Below, in pieces: positions 1 to 5,803 of a stretch of 7,011 nt of DNA (position 1 is its first letter; every line of letters starts with the position of its first letter). Position numbers and translations under genes: made by a program. The notes under the pieces are model-generated. The model ran no database searches. It was not told where the DNA came from and saw nothing but the letters and a program-made list of their open reading frames with translations. The stretch comes from Burkholderiales bacterium (lineage in GTDB: Bacteria; Pseudomonadota; Gammaproteobacteria; Burkholderiales; Burkholderiaceae_C), in NCBI GenBank assembly GCA_005793295.1, contig SXSX01000107.1:1-7011 (forward strand). The letters run 5' to 3'.

Positions 1-35
1 GAGTCAGGTACCTTCGACCACTCTGCCACCTCTCC
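1..35 (-). tRNA. tRNA-Ser, 5' half only, cut by the window edge (anticodon probably CGA)
   Basis: Read on the minus strand, the sequence starts with the acceptor arm GGAGAGG, then TG, a D-arm with the GTGGTCGAA loop typical of bacterial serine tRNAs, A26, and the 5' anticodon strand CCTGA followed by loop bases CTC. The third loop base, which would be position 34, is C at the window edge. That points to anticodon CGA (UCG codons), although the other two anticodon bases are not visible. The variable arm, T-arm and 3' acceptor strand lie outside the window. The gene starts 35 bases after the serS stop, on the same strand. One oddity is the short D-stem, which reads GCA opposite GGT, giving a G-U wobble and an A-G mismatch. 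Serine identity is inferred from resemblance to known tRNA-Ser 5' halves. Confidence 0.82.
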
Positions 36-58
36 TAGGTCCGCAACGTTTTGGCGAA

Positions 59-76
59 GCCTGAATTCTATCAGGC
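59..76 (-). repeat. Short inverted repeat spanning the serS stop codon
   Basis: GCCTGA (59-64) and TCAGGC (71-76) form a perfect 6-bp inverted repeat around a 6-base loop that abuts the serS stop codon at 71-73. On the serS transcript it is followed by a sequence beginning CGCCAAAACG, not a U-run, so it does not look like an intrinsic terminator. It could be a processing or stability hairpin between serS and the tRNA, or chance. Confidence 0.3.
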
Positions 77-1390
77 GCTTAATTGCGCTAAGTCGCCCAT
101 ATAGGGCCGAAGCGCCTCTGGGATGGTGACAGTCCCGTCGGCATTTTGGTAGTTTTCTAGTACAGCGACCAAGGTTCTACCGACCGCAAGCCCCGAGCCG
201 TTTAATGTGTGGACCCACTCATTTTTTCCTTGTGCATTTTTGAAGCGGGCCTGTAGGCGGCGAGCCTGAAAGGCTTCGCAGTTGGAGACTGAGCTGATTT
301 CGCGGTAGGTGTTTTGTGCTGGGAGCCACACTTCGAGGTCATAGGTCTTGGCTGCCCCAAAACCCATATCACCCGTACACAAACTCATGACCCGGTATGG
401 CAAGCCCAGCTTTTGCAGGATGGCCTCGGCATGGGCTGTCATAGCTTCTAAGGCCTCGTAGCTTTTTTCGGGGTGAACGATTTGCACCATCTCCACTTTG
501 TCAAACTGGTGTTGGCGAATCAACCCCCGGGTATCGCGCCCGTAAGAGCCTGCTTCAGAGCGAAAGCAAGGAGTATGGGCGGTGAGTTTGATGGGCAGTT
601 CGTTTTCATTGACGATGACGTCGCGAACAAAATTAGTCAGCGTCACTTCGCTGGTTGGAATCAGATACAAAGCCGCGGTGTCAGCCGTTTGGGCTTCTTG
701 CCCCCCTTTTTTTGCAGCAAATAGATCTTCTTCAAACTTGGGCAACTGGCCGGTACCGCGCAGGGTTTCCGCGTTGACGATGTAGGGCGTGTAGCACTCG
801 GTATAGCCGTGCTCTTGGGTTTGAACGTCTAACATGAACTGCGCTAAGGCGCGGTGAAGGCGGGCGACTGGCCCTTTCATAACCGTAAAACGCGCTCCGC
901 TGAGTTTGACGCCCATGTCAAAGTCAAGCCCAAGCGGTATGCCCACATCCACGTGGTCTTTGATATCAAAGTTCATTGGTTTAGGAGTGCCCCAACTGCG
1001 AGCGACTACATTGCCATGTTCGTCGGCGCCACGCGGAACGCTGCTGTGCGGCAGGTTGGGTACGACCGAGAGCATGGCGAGTAAATCGGCTTGAATTTGT
1101 TCAAGCCGCGCGGCTGATGTTTCAAGTTCGCCTTTGATGTCAGCGGTTTGAGCCATCACGGCATCCACTTCGGCCTGGGCGGCTGAGCCTTGGGCTTTGA
1201 GTTGGCCAATTTGCTTGCTTAAGGTATTGCGTTTGGCTTGAATTTCTTCGGTGCGAGTTTGAATGGTTTTACGTTCCGCTTCCAAAGCAGTAAACGCATC
1301 CACGTTCAAAAAAGCCTGCGGGGACTTGCGAGTTTCCAAAAGTGCGACTGCGGAGTCGAGGTCTTTGCGCAGTAGGTTGATATCTAACAT
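71..1390 (-). CDS. serS: Seryl-tRNA synthetase
   Basis: Cytoplasmic class II aminoacyl-tRNA synthetase that activates serine with ATP and charges tRNA-Ser (and tRNA-Sec where present). The 439 residues are slightly long for bacterial SerRS (about 420-430). Residues 1-110 form the N-terminal domain with a charged, Ala/Glu/Gln-rich coiled coil (about 35-105) that contacts the tRNA-Ser long variable arm. The catalytic core follows: motif 1 around GYTECYTPY (195-203), the serine-binding TSE (246-248), motif 2 from FRSEAG (276-281) through GRDTRGLIRQHQF (284-296), and motif 3 with GSGLAVGRT (398-406). The start MLDINLLRKD is the canonical SerRS N-terminus, although no clear Shine-Dalgarno precedes it. 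It lies 45 bases downstream of ispH on the same strand and 35 bases before a tRNA-Ser. A homopolymer tract encodes residues 226-229. Identity is secure. Confidence 0.98.
   Translation of the reverse strand: MLDINLLRKDLDSAVALLETRKSPQAFLNVDAFTALEAERKTIQTRTEEIQAKRNTLSKQIGQLKAQGSAAQAEVDAVMAQTADIKGELETSAARLEQIQADLLAMLSVVPNLPHSSVPRGADEHGNVVARSWGTPKPMNFDIKDHVDVGIPLGLDFDMGVKLSGARFTVMKGPVARLHRALAQFMLDVQTQEHGYTECYTPYIVNAETLRGTGQLPKFEEDLFAAKKGGQEAQTADTAALYLIPTSEVTLTNFVRDVIVNENELPIKLTAHTPCFRSEAGSYGRDTRGLIRQHQFDKVEMVQIVHPEKSYEALEAMTAHAEAILQKLGLPYRVMSLCTGDMGFGAAKTYDLEVWLPAQNTYREISSVSNCEAFQARRLQARFKNAQGKNEWVHTLNGSGLAVGRTLVAVLENYQNADGTVTIPEALRPYMGDLAQLSA
701..713 (-). repeat. A7G6 homopolymer tract (potential slippery site) inside serS
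   Basis: On the coding strand serS reads GCA AAA AAA GGG GGG CAA, that is seven A followed by six G. The phase A AAA AAA fits the X XXY YYZ pattern for -1 ribosomal slippage, and long A or G runs also promote polymerase slippage and indel mutation. A -1 shift would add codons AGG GGG GCA AGA AGC CCA AAC GGC and then stop at TGA, giving a product of about 236 residues without motifs 2 and 3. The tract encodes the Lys-Lys-Gly-Gly segment just before the TSE loop region. That it slips in vivo is not shown by the sequence. Confidence 0.6.
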
Positions 1391-1435
1391 AGTGAAGAAA
1401 ATTTCTGTAATAACAAAAGCAGGGTTGAAACCATT

Positions 1436-2401
1436 TTAGGGCGAGGGCTCGGCGTTAAGCTTGAGGCCTTTCGGCAGCGGAAACTTGATGGTTTCTAAAA
1501 CGCCGTCCATGGTTCGAACTGATACAGCGCCCATCGCCCGTAAGCGGCTAATCACTGCTTGCACCAGTACATCAGGCGCAGAAGCACCCGCTGTCAGGCC
1601 AACGCGAGGACGGCCCTCAAACCACTGCGCTTCTAGTTCTTCTGCGTTATCGACCATATAACTGACCGTTCCCAATTTTTCAGCCACTTCGCGTAAGCGG
1701 TTGCTGTTGGAACTGGTAGGGCTGCCAACGACGATGACGATATCCACCTGCGAACTCATGACCTTGACTGCGTCTTGGCGGTTTTGTGTGGCGTAGCAAA
1801 TATCTTGTTGTTTAGGCGAATGAACGCTTGGGAAGCGGGCTTTCACAGCGTTTGCGATTTCTGAAGCGTCGTCCATACTCAGCGTGGTTTGGGTCACAAG
1901 GGCTAACTTTTGGGTTTGCAAAGGCTGAATTTTTGCAACATCTGCAACGTCTTCGACTAAATGAATGCCGCTGTCTAACTGGCCCATGGTTCCTTCAACC
2001 TCGGGATGGCCTTTGTGGCCGATCATAATGAACTCAAATCCCTCCTTATGTAGCTTAGCAATTTCTACGTGAACCTTAGAGACCAAAGGACAGGTGGCGT
2101 CGAAGATTTGAAAACCCCGAATTTCAGCCTCGATTTGAATGGCTTTGCTCACACCGTGCGCCGAGAAAACCAAGGTTGCGCCTGGGGGAACGTCGTCTAA
2201 TTCCTCAATAAAAATCGCTCCCTTAGATTTCAGATCTTCGACTACAAAGGTGTTGTGAACAATTTCATGGCGCACATAAATAGGCGAGCCAAATTTGGTG
2301 AGGGCGCGCTCGACGATCTCAATCGCCCGGTCTACGCCAGCACAAAATCCGCGCGGCTCAGCCAATAAAATATCGCTGCCTAGTAATACGGGAATGGTCA
2401 T
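1436..2401 (-). CDS. ispH: 4-hydroxy-3-methylbut-2-enyl diphosphate reductase (IspH/LytB)
   Basis: Last enzyme of the MEP (non-mevalonate) isoprenoid pathway. It is a cytoplasmic iron-sulfur protein that reduces HMBPP to isopentenyl and dimethylallyl diphosphate. At 321 residues it is normal length. The three cluster-binding cysteines are present as EPRGFCAGVDRA (C20), DATCPLVSKVH (C104) and QDICYATQNRQ (C202). Substrate-site signatures are also intact: RHEIVHN (44-50), GHPEVEGTMGQ with H132 and E134 (the proton-relay position), TQTTLS (170-175), SSNSNR (230-235) and GASAPD (272-277). The start codon overlaps the fkpB stop as ATGA, with a G-rich stretch just upstream that may serve as Shine-Dalgarno. 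This supports translational coupling. serS follows after 45 bases. It is complete and probably essential, and nothing looks altered. Confidence 0.98.
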   Translation of the reverse strand: MTIPVLLGSDILLAEPRGFCAGVDRAIEIVERALTKFGSPIYVRHEIVHNTFVVEDLKSKGAIFIEELDDVPPGATLVFSAHGVSKAIQIEAEIRGFQIFDATCPLVSKVHVEIAKLHKEGFEFIMIGHKGHPEVEGTMGQLDSGIHLVEDVADVAKIQPLQTQKLALVTQTTLSMDDASEIANAVKARFPSVHSPKQQDICYATQNRQDAVKVMSSQVDIVIVVGSPTSSNSNRLREVAEKLGTVSYMVDNAEELEAQWFEGRPRVGLTAGASAPDVLVQAVISRLRAMGAVSVRTMDGVLETIKFPLPKGLKLNAEPSP

Positions 2402-2862
2402 AAAACCCCAATCAATTGAACCTCTAACCTGACCGGGTGCCCAGCCAGAGGATGGTTAAAGTCAAACAAAACAGCATCGCCCTCCTCGCCCTTTTTCACC
2501 TCAAGCACGGTGCCGGCATAAGTACTTAGGCCGTCGGGCGTAGGAAACTGAACCACATCACCCACCTGGTGTTTTTCTTGGGGATCGCCGATCTCTTTGA
2601 GCAACTTAGCACCCACCCACTGCTGCATATCGGGGTTGCGTTGGCCAAACGCTGCGCCTGGGGGTAATTCAAACGTGGTATGAACTCCCTCCTCTAAGCC
2701 CATCAAACAGCTCTCTATGGCTGGCGACAACTCACCGACCCCCAAGCTCAGCGTGGCCGGTTTTTCACCAAAGGTATTGATGATGTCGCCTCGCGGCCCC
2801 GAGAGGCGGTAATGCAAGGTGAGAAAGGAGTCAGCTTGAACAAGGGACGGGTAAGTGGTCAT
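2398..2862 (-). CDS. fkpB: FKBP-type peptidyl-prolyl cis-trans isomerase, SlpA/FkpB type
   Basis: Small cytoplasmic prolyl isomerase and chaperone of the SlyD/SlpA branch of FKBPs, which catalyses cis-trans interconversion of peptidyl-proline bonds. The 154 residues show the split FKBP fold. An N-terminal part opens with FLTLHYRLSGPRG (13-25) and continues through LSPAIESCLMGLEEG (45-59). An insert-in-flap (IF) chaperone domain covers about 73-125. The C-terminal FKBP strands carry the hallmark DFNHPLAGHPV (134-144). There is no His-rich metal-binding tail, which separates it from SlyD. It is first in the minus-strand run and overlaps ispH by 4 nt. E. coli also has fkpB immediately upstream of ispH, which supports the name. 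The start at 2862 leaves 41 bases to the divergent radC, with only a weak GAGA-type ribosome site. Confidence 0.93.
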   Translation of the reverse strand: MTTYPSLVQADSFLTLHYRLSGPRGDIINTFGEKPATLSLGVGELSPAIESCLMGLEEGVHTTFELPPGAAFGQRNPDMQQWVGAKLLKEIGDPQEKHQVGDVVQFPTPDGLSTYAGTVLEVKKGEEGDAVLFDFNHPLAGHPVRLEVQLIGVL

Positions 2863-2903
2863 AAAAGTCTCGATAAACTGGCTCTATTGTAGAAACTTGA
2901 GAT
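2863..2903. promoter_or_regulatory. Divergent intergenic region between fkpB and radC, putative promoters
   Basis: These 41 bases separate two divergently transcribed genes, so at least one promoter in each direction should lie here or overlap the gene starts. For the minus strand there is a good -10-like TACAAT (complement of 2886-2891), with only a poor -35 (TTAAGC) 17 bases upstream inside radC. For the plus strand a weak candidate is TTGAAC (2836-2841) with CATAAA (2860-2865), spaced 18 bases. These are motif matches by eye only. Confidence 0.35.
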
Positions 2904-3599
2904 ATGCCGCTTAAAGACCTTCCACTGGATGCCCAACCGCGCGAAAAACTGCTTGCCCGTGGGCCTGGTGCGCTCAGTGATGCCGAGCTTTTAGCGATTT
3001 TGTTGCGCACGGGGATCGCAGGCAAAGGGGTGCTGCAAATGGCCGATGAGTTGCTTCAGTTACCCGGTAAAACTGCAAATGGATTTGGGGGCATTGCCGG
3101 TTTGCTTCACGCGACAGCCGATGATTTAAAGCGTGTCAAGGGCTTGGGGCCCGCCAAACGCGCCGAAATTGTGGCGGTTTTGGAACTCGCCCGCAGGGCT
3201 ATGGCACAACGCTTACAAGAGCGTACAGTTTTTGATTCACCCGGAGCCGTAAAACAGTATTTGCAATTGCATTTAGCCGCACGCCCTCACGAGGTTTTTT
3301 GTGTTTTGTTTTTAGATGTGCAAAACCGCCTGTTGGAGATGGAAGATTTGTTTCGCGGCACTTTAAGCCAGACCAGTGTGTACCCGCGCGAGGTGGTTAA
3401 ACGCGCTCTGCACCATGGCGCTGCGGCCGTCGTTTTAGCGCACAACCACCCCAGCGGCTCTGTCCAACCCTCGCGGGCCGACGAAGCGCTTACACAAACA
3501 CTCAAGGCGGCGCTCGCTTTGGTGGACGTGCGCGTGTTAGACCACATCATCATCGGCCAAGGCGAAACGCTTTCTATGGCAGAAGGGGGATTGGTTTAA
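2904..3599 (+). CDS. radC: RadC family JAMM-domain protein (UPF0758)
   Basis: Member of the RadC/YicR family, historically linked to DNA repair, although its molecular role is unsettled. The 231 residues match the family length. The N-terminal part starts with the characteristic PLKDLPLDAQPREKLLARGP (2-21) and LSDAELLAILLRTGIAGK (24-41). It contains a helix-hairpin-helix-like segment, VKGLGPAKRAEI (78-89), which suggests nucleic-acid contact. The C-terminal half is a JAMM/MPN+ metallo-domain with HNHPSG (180-185) and D193, matching the HxH-x10-D zinc motif exactly. It is therefore predicted to bind metal, with possible hydrolase activity. It is divergent from fkpB and its stop overlaps the next start as TAATG, so it is probably co-translated with the Smr gene. 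Family assignment is very secure, function is not. Confidence 0.97.
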   Translation: MPLKDLPLDAQPREKLLARGPGALSDAELLAILLRTGIAGKGVLQMADELLQLPGKTANGFGGIAGLLHATADDLKRVKGLGPAKRAEIVAVLELARRAMAQRLQERTVFDSPGAVKQYLQLHLAARPHEVFCVLFLDVQNRLLEMEDLFRGTLSQTSVYPREVVKRALHHGAAAVVLAHNHPSGSVQPSRADEALTQTLKAALALVDVRVLDHIIIGQGETLSMAEGGLV

Positions 3600-4246
3600 T
3601 GGGAACGCTCTCTGACCTCAAGCGCATTAAAAAAGAAATTGATGCAAACGCCGTCAAAGAGGCCCAAGCCAAAGCTGAGCGTGACTTAAAAGCCAAACGC
3701 CTTGCTGCCCAAAAAAACCTGTTTCAAACCGCCGTTGGAAAAGTCAAACGGATGCCAGAAACCGCTGTTGTTAACCTCAAACCTACCCCACCGCAACCTG
3801 CGCCGCTTCAACATCAGCGCGATGAAGCCGCAGCCCTCCAAGAATCTTTGAGCGACGAAGTGGATGTCAGCACTCTGCTAGACACCGATGACCATTTGAG
3901 TTTTCGTCGTCCCGGCGTTGGAATTGACGTTGCGCAAAAACTTCGCAAAGGCAAATGGAGTATTCAACGCCAAATTGACTTGCATGGATTGCGCAGCGAT
4001 GCGGCGCGCGAGGCCTTGGGTAGTTTCATCCGCGAGGCGCACAAACAAGGGATTCGTTGTGTACGGGTTGTCCATGGAAAAGGCCTAGGCTCTCCCGGGA
4101 AAACACCGGTGCTTAAAGAGAAAGTTCACCGCTGGTTGGTACAAAAAGCCGAAGTTGTTGCTTTTGTTCAGGCGCAGCCCGCCCAAGGCGGGGCAGGCGC
4201 CTTGGTGGTTTTACTTCAACCCGTGCGCTTAGGAAGCTTGGGTTGA
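3599..4246 (+). CDS. Smr-domain protein (SmrA/SmrB-like)
   Basis: A 215-residue protein whose C-terminal third is a Smr (MutS2 C-terminal-like) domain. The N-terminal region (1-85) is charged and low in complexity, with a Lys/Ala/Glu-rich helix (about 6-40) and a Pro-rich linker (62-70), and is probably flexible. The Smr domain contains the nuclease-associated motifs DLHGL (127-131) and VVHGKGLGSPG (157-167), followed by LKEKVHRWL (172-180) and the conserved end QAQPAQGGAGALVVLL (191-206). Smr domains can be structure- or RNA-specific endonucleases. In E. coli SmrB cleaves mRNA at collided ribosomes, but which role applies here cannot be told from sequence. It starts on the last base of radC's stop (TAATG), implying coupling, and ends 7 bases from the convergent tupA stop. 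The hairpin near its 3' end is described separately. Confidence 0.93.
   Translation: MGTLSDLKRIKKEIDANAVKEAQAKAERDLKAKRLAAQKNLFQTAVGKVKRMPETAVVNLKPTPPQPAPLQHQRDEAAALQESLSDEVDVSTLLDTDDHLSFRRPGVGIDVAQKLRKGKWSIQRQIDLHGLRSDAAREALGSFIREAHKQGIRCVRVVHGKGLGSPGKTPVLKEKVHRWLVQKAEVVAFVQAQPAQGGAGALVVLLQPVRLGSLG
4183..4205 (+). terminator. Candidate hairpin (possible terminator) in the 3' end of the Smr gene
   Basis: CCAAGGCG (4183-4190) and CGCCTTGG (4198-4205) form a perfect 8-bp GC-rich inverted repeat with a 7-base loop, followed on the plus strand by TGGTTTTACTTC. It resembles a weak intrinsic terminator, but it lies about 40 bases before the Smr stop and encodes a conserved part of the domain. Chance or codon constraint is a serious alternative. 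On the minus strand no U-run follows it, so it does not look like a terminator for the tup operon. Confidence 0.3.
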
Positions 4247-4253
4247 AGGGGGT

Positions 4254-5063
4254 TTACTTGGCTGCGTTGGGGAAAAAGAGCTGTTGGCCCTCAATTTTGT
4301 AGGCCGCGATGTTGGCTTGGCCTTCGCTTGAAGTCACCCAATCTACAAACTTTTGCGCTAATGCGGCTTTGACATGGGGGTGCTTTGCAGGATTAACCAC
4401 CATGACGCCATATTGGTTAAACAAGCGGTTGTCGCCCTCAACCAAAATTTGCAAGTCGCCGCGATTTTTGAAACTCAGCCAGGTTGCGCGGTCGGCCATG
4501 ACATAGCCCCCCGTACTGGACGCCATATTGAGCGCTGGCCCCATTGCGCATCCGCATTCTTTGTAGCCGCTGCCTTTGGCATCCGGCGCGGTTGTAAGTT
4601 TCCAAAAGCGCAGCTCTGCTGCGTGGGTTCCGCTTTTATCACCGCGCGAAATGAAATTAGCGTTAGCAGCACTGAGCTTGCTTAAGGCTTGGACAATATC
4701 TTTGCCTTTGGTTTTGGCTGGATCTGACGCAGGGCCGATGAGGACAAAGTCGTTGTACATCACTGGGAAACGTTTTACTGCAAAACCCTCTGCCACTACT
4801 TTTTCTTCTGCCACTTGGTCATGTACAAACAACACATCGGCATCTCCCCTGCGTCCCATGTCGATGGCTTGCCCGGTACCTAACGCCACCACCTTCACTT
4901 CAACACCCGTGGCCGTGGTGAACGCGGGAAGCAAATGGGCAAAGAGACCCGATTGCTCGGTAGAGGTGGTGGACGCCATGACAATCGTTTCGGCTTGTGC
5001 GAGCCAACCCGACGCCATTAACACCAAAGAAACGAAACACTGACGGGACAAACGCGATGTCAT
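4254..5063 (-). CDS. tupA: Tungstate-type ABC transporter, periplasmic substrate-binding protein
   Basis: Periplasmic receptor predicted to capture tungstate (possibly molybdate) and deliver it to TupB/TupC. The 269 residues begin with a Sec signal peptide: basic MTSRLSR, hydrophobic 9-20, and probable signal-peptidase cleavage after AQA (residue 24). The mature start contains MASTTSTEQSGLF (29-41), matching the TupA-family TTTSTE oxyanion-binding segment. It is followed by MYNDFVLIGP (102-111), FISRGDKSGTHAAE (137-150, with the family's conserved Arg), GPALNMASSTGGYVMADR (175-192) and EGDNRLFNQYGVMVVNP (209-225). An unusual ECGCAMG (169-175) stands where many homologues have a Gly-Gln-Gly sequence. 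The start overlaps the tupC stop (ATGA) and has a strong Shine-Dalgarno. It is last in the operon. Tungstate versus molybdate preference cannot be settled by reading. Confidence 0.92.
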   Translation of the reverse strand: MTSRLSRQCFVSLVLMASGWLAQAETIVMASTTSTEQSGLFAHLLPAFTTATGVEVKVVALGTGQAIDMGRRGDADVLFVHDQVAEEKVVAEGFAVKRFPVMYNDFVLIGPASDPAKTKGKDIVQALSKLSAANANFISRGDKSGTHAAELRFWKLTTAPDAKGSGYKECGCAMGPALNMASSTGGYVMADRATWLSFKNRGDLQILVEGDNRLFNQYGVMVVNPAKHPHVKAALAQKFVDWVTSSEGQANIAAYKIEGQQLFFPNAAK

Positions 5064-5803
5064 AGAACTTCTCCTTTTACAAAAAAATGGGCTGCAGGGT
5101 ATTGCGCCTGAAGTACGTTGGAATCAAAAAATTGGTTCACTGGCAGATCGACCAAGACCCTGCCTTTTTCGAGGTACAAGACCCGACTGGCCAAGCGTTT
5201 GACTTGGCCTAGGTTGTGGCTGGAAAAAATCAAAGTGTTTTCGCTGCGTTGACCTGCAAAGGCTTGCATCAGTGATTCCACCTCGCCTTTGGCGTGGGGA
5301 TCCAAACTGGCAGTGGGTTCGTCAAGCAGCAAGAGTTGGGGCTCAAGCGCCCAAGCCCTCGCCATCGCGACGCGTTGCTGTTGGCCACCAGAGAGTGTTC
5401 TTGCTTTGCGGTTTGCTAAATCGATAAGCCCTACACGCTCTAAAGTTGCTAAGGCCTGTATGTGCGCTTGTGCCCATGCCGATCCCTGTAACCACAAACC
5501 CAAAGCCACGTAGTTTTTAACCTGCATGCGCAGCATGTGTGGGCGCTGAAATAGCATCGCTTGTCGAAGTCCGCGAGCCTGGCTTAAACGCCCCTGGGTG
5601 GGCTGCAAAAGACCGTGGAGCAATCGCAGCAAAGTGCTCTTGCCAGAACCGTTGGCGCCGACCAGCGCTACCCGTTCCCCTGCGTTTACTGACATGCTGA
5701 CCTCTGACAGGGCACAAACCAAGCTGGGGTTCAAGCGCGTCAGGCTTCGAGCGCCCACACCCAACTGCACGGTGGCTTGATGAAGCGCGATGAGTGCTGT
5801 CAT
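5060..5803 (-). CDS. tupC: Tungstate-type ABC transporter, ATP-binding protein
   Basis: Cytoplasmic ATPase subunit that energises oxyanion import through TupB. The 247 residues have the complete set of ABC motifs: Walker A GANGSGKST (49-57), Q-loop at Q86 in LFQRPHML, signature LSGGQQQR (137-144), Walker B LLLLDEP (157-163), D-loop SLD (166-168) and switch His in SSHNLG (H196). There is no C-terminal TOBE domain, unlike ModC-type ATPases of molybdate importers, which fits the shorter TupC type. Its start overlaps the tupB stop and its stop overlaps the tupA start (ATGA at both), so the three subunits are probably translationally coupled. The substrate call rests on the neighbours, since the ATPase alone would only be called a generic importer ATPase. 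Confidence 0.9.
   Translation of the reverse strand: MTALIALHQATVQLGVGARSLTRLNPSLVCALSEVSMSVNAGERVALVGANGSGKSTLLRLLHGLLQPTQGRLSQARGLRQAMLFQRPHMLRMQVKNYVALGLWLQGSAWAQAHIQALATLERVGLIDLANRKARTLSGGQQQRVAMARAWALEPQLLLLDEPTASLDPHAKGEVESLMQAFAGQRSENTLIFSSHNLGQVKRLASRVLYLEKGRVLVDLPVNQFFDSNVLQAQYPAAHFFVKGEVL
5071..5076 (-). promoter_or_regulatory. Strong Shine-Dalgarno for tupA
   Basis: On the minus strand AAGGAG sits 7 bases before the tupA ATG, inside the last codons of tupC. The other genes in the window have weak or no recognisable ribosome sites. This would favour high synthesis of the binding protein relative to the two membrane-complex subunits, as is usual for ABC importers, even though tupA is last in the operon. 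Confidence 0.7.

Noticed and set aside
473..1094. Several plus-strand open frames of 60-85 codons opposite serS
   Set aside because: They lie wholly within the strongly conserved serS gene on the other strand, overlap each other in different frames, and encode no recognisable motif.
1391..1435. AT-rich near-palindrome AGAAAATTTCT in the ispH-serS gap as a terminator or operator
   Set aside because: The arms are only 5 bp, without GC pairs sufficient for a terminator. Such AT-rich symmetry is common by chance, and no consensus promoter was found there.
2831..3025. Minus-strand frame of 64 codons across the fkpB/radC junction
   Set aside because: It overlaps the start of radC and the control region, and is rich in Ser/Arg/Pro as expected for a shadow frame, with no family signature.
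4576..5043. Plus-strand frame of 155 codons opposite tupA
   Set aside because: Long, but entirely antisense to tupA, which shows the signal peptide and binding motifs. The composition is low-complexity Ser/Ala/Thr and no domain can be seen.
5060..5803. Molybdate ATPase (ModC) as the identity of the ABC ATPase
   Set aside because: The protein ends at 247 residues without a C-terminal TOBE domain, and the partner binding protein carries the TupA-type TTSTE segment rather than ModA features.
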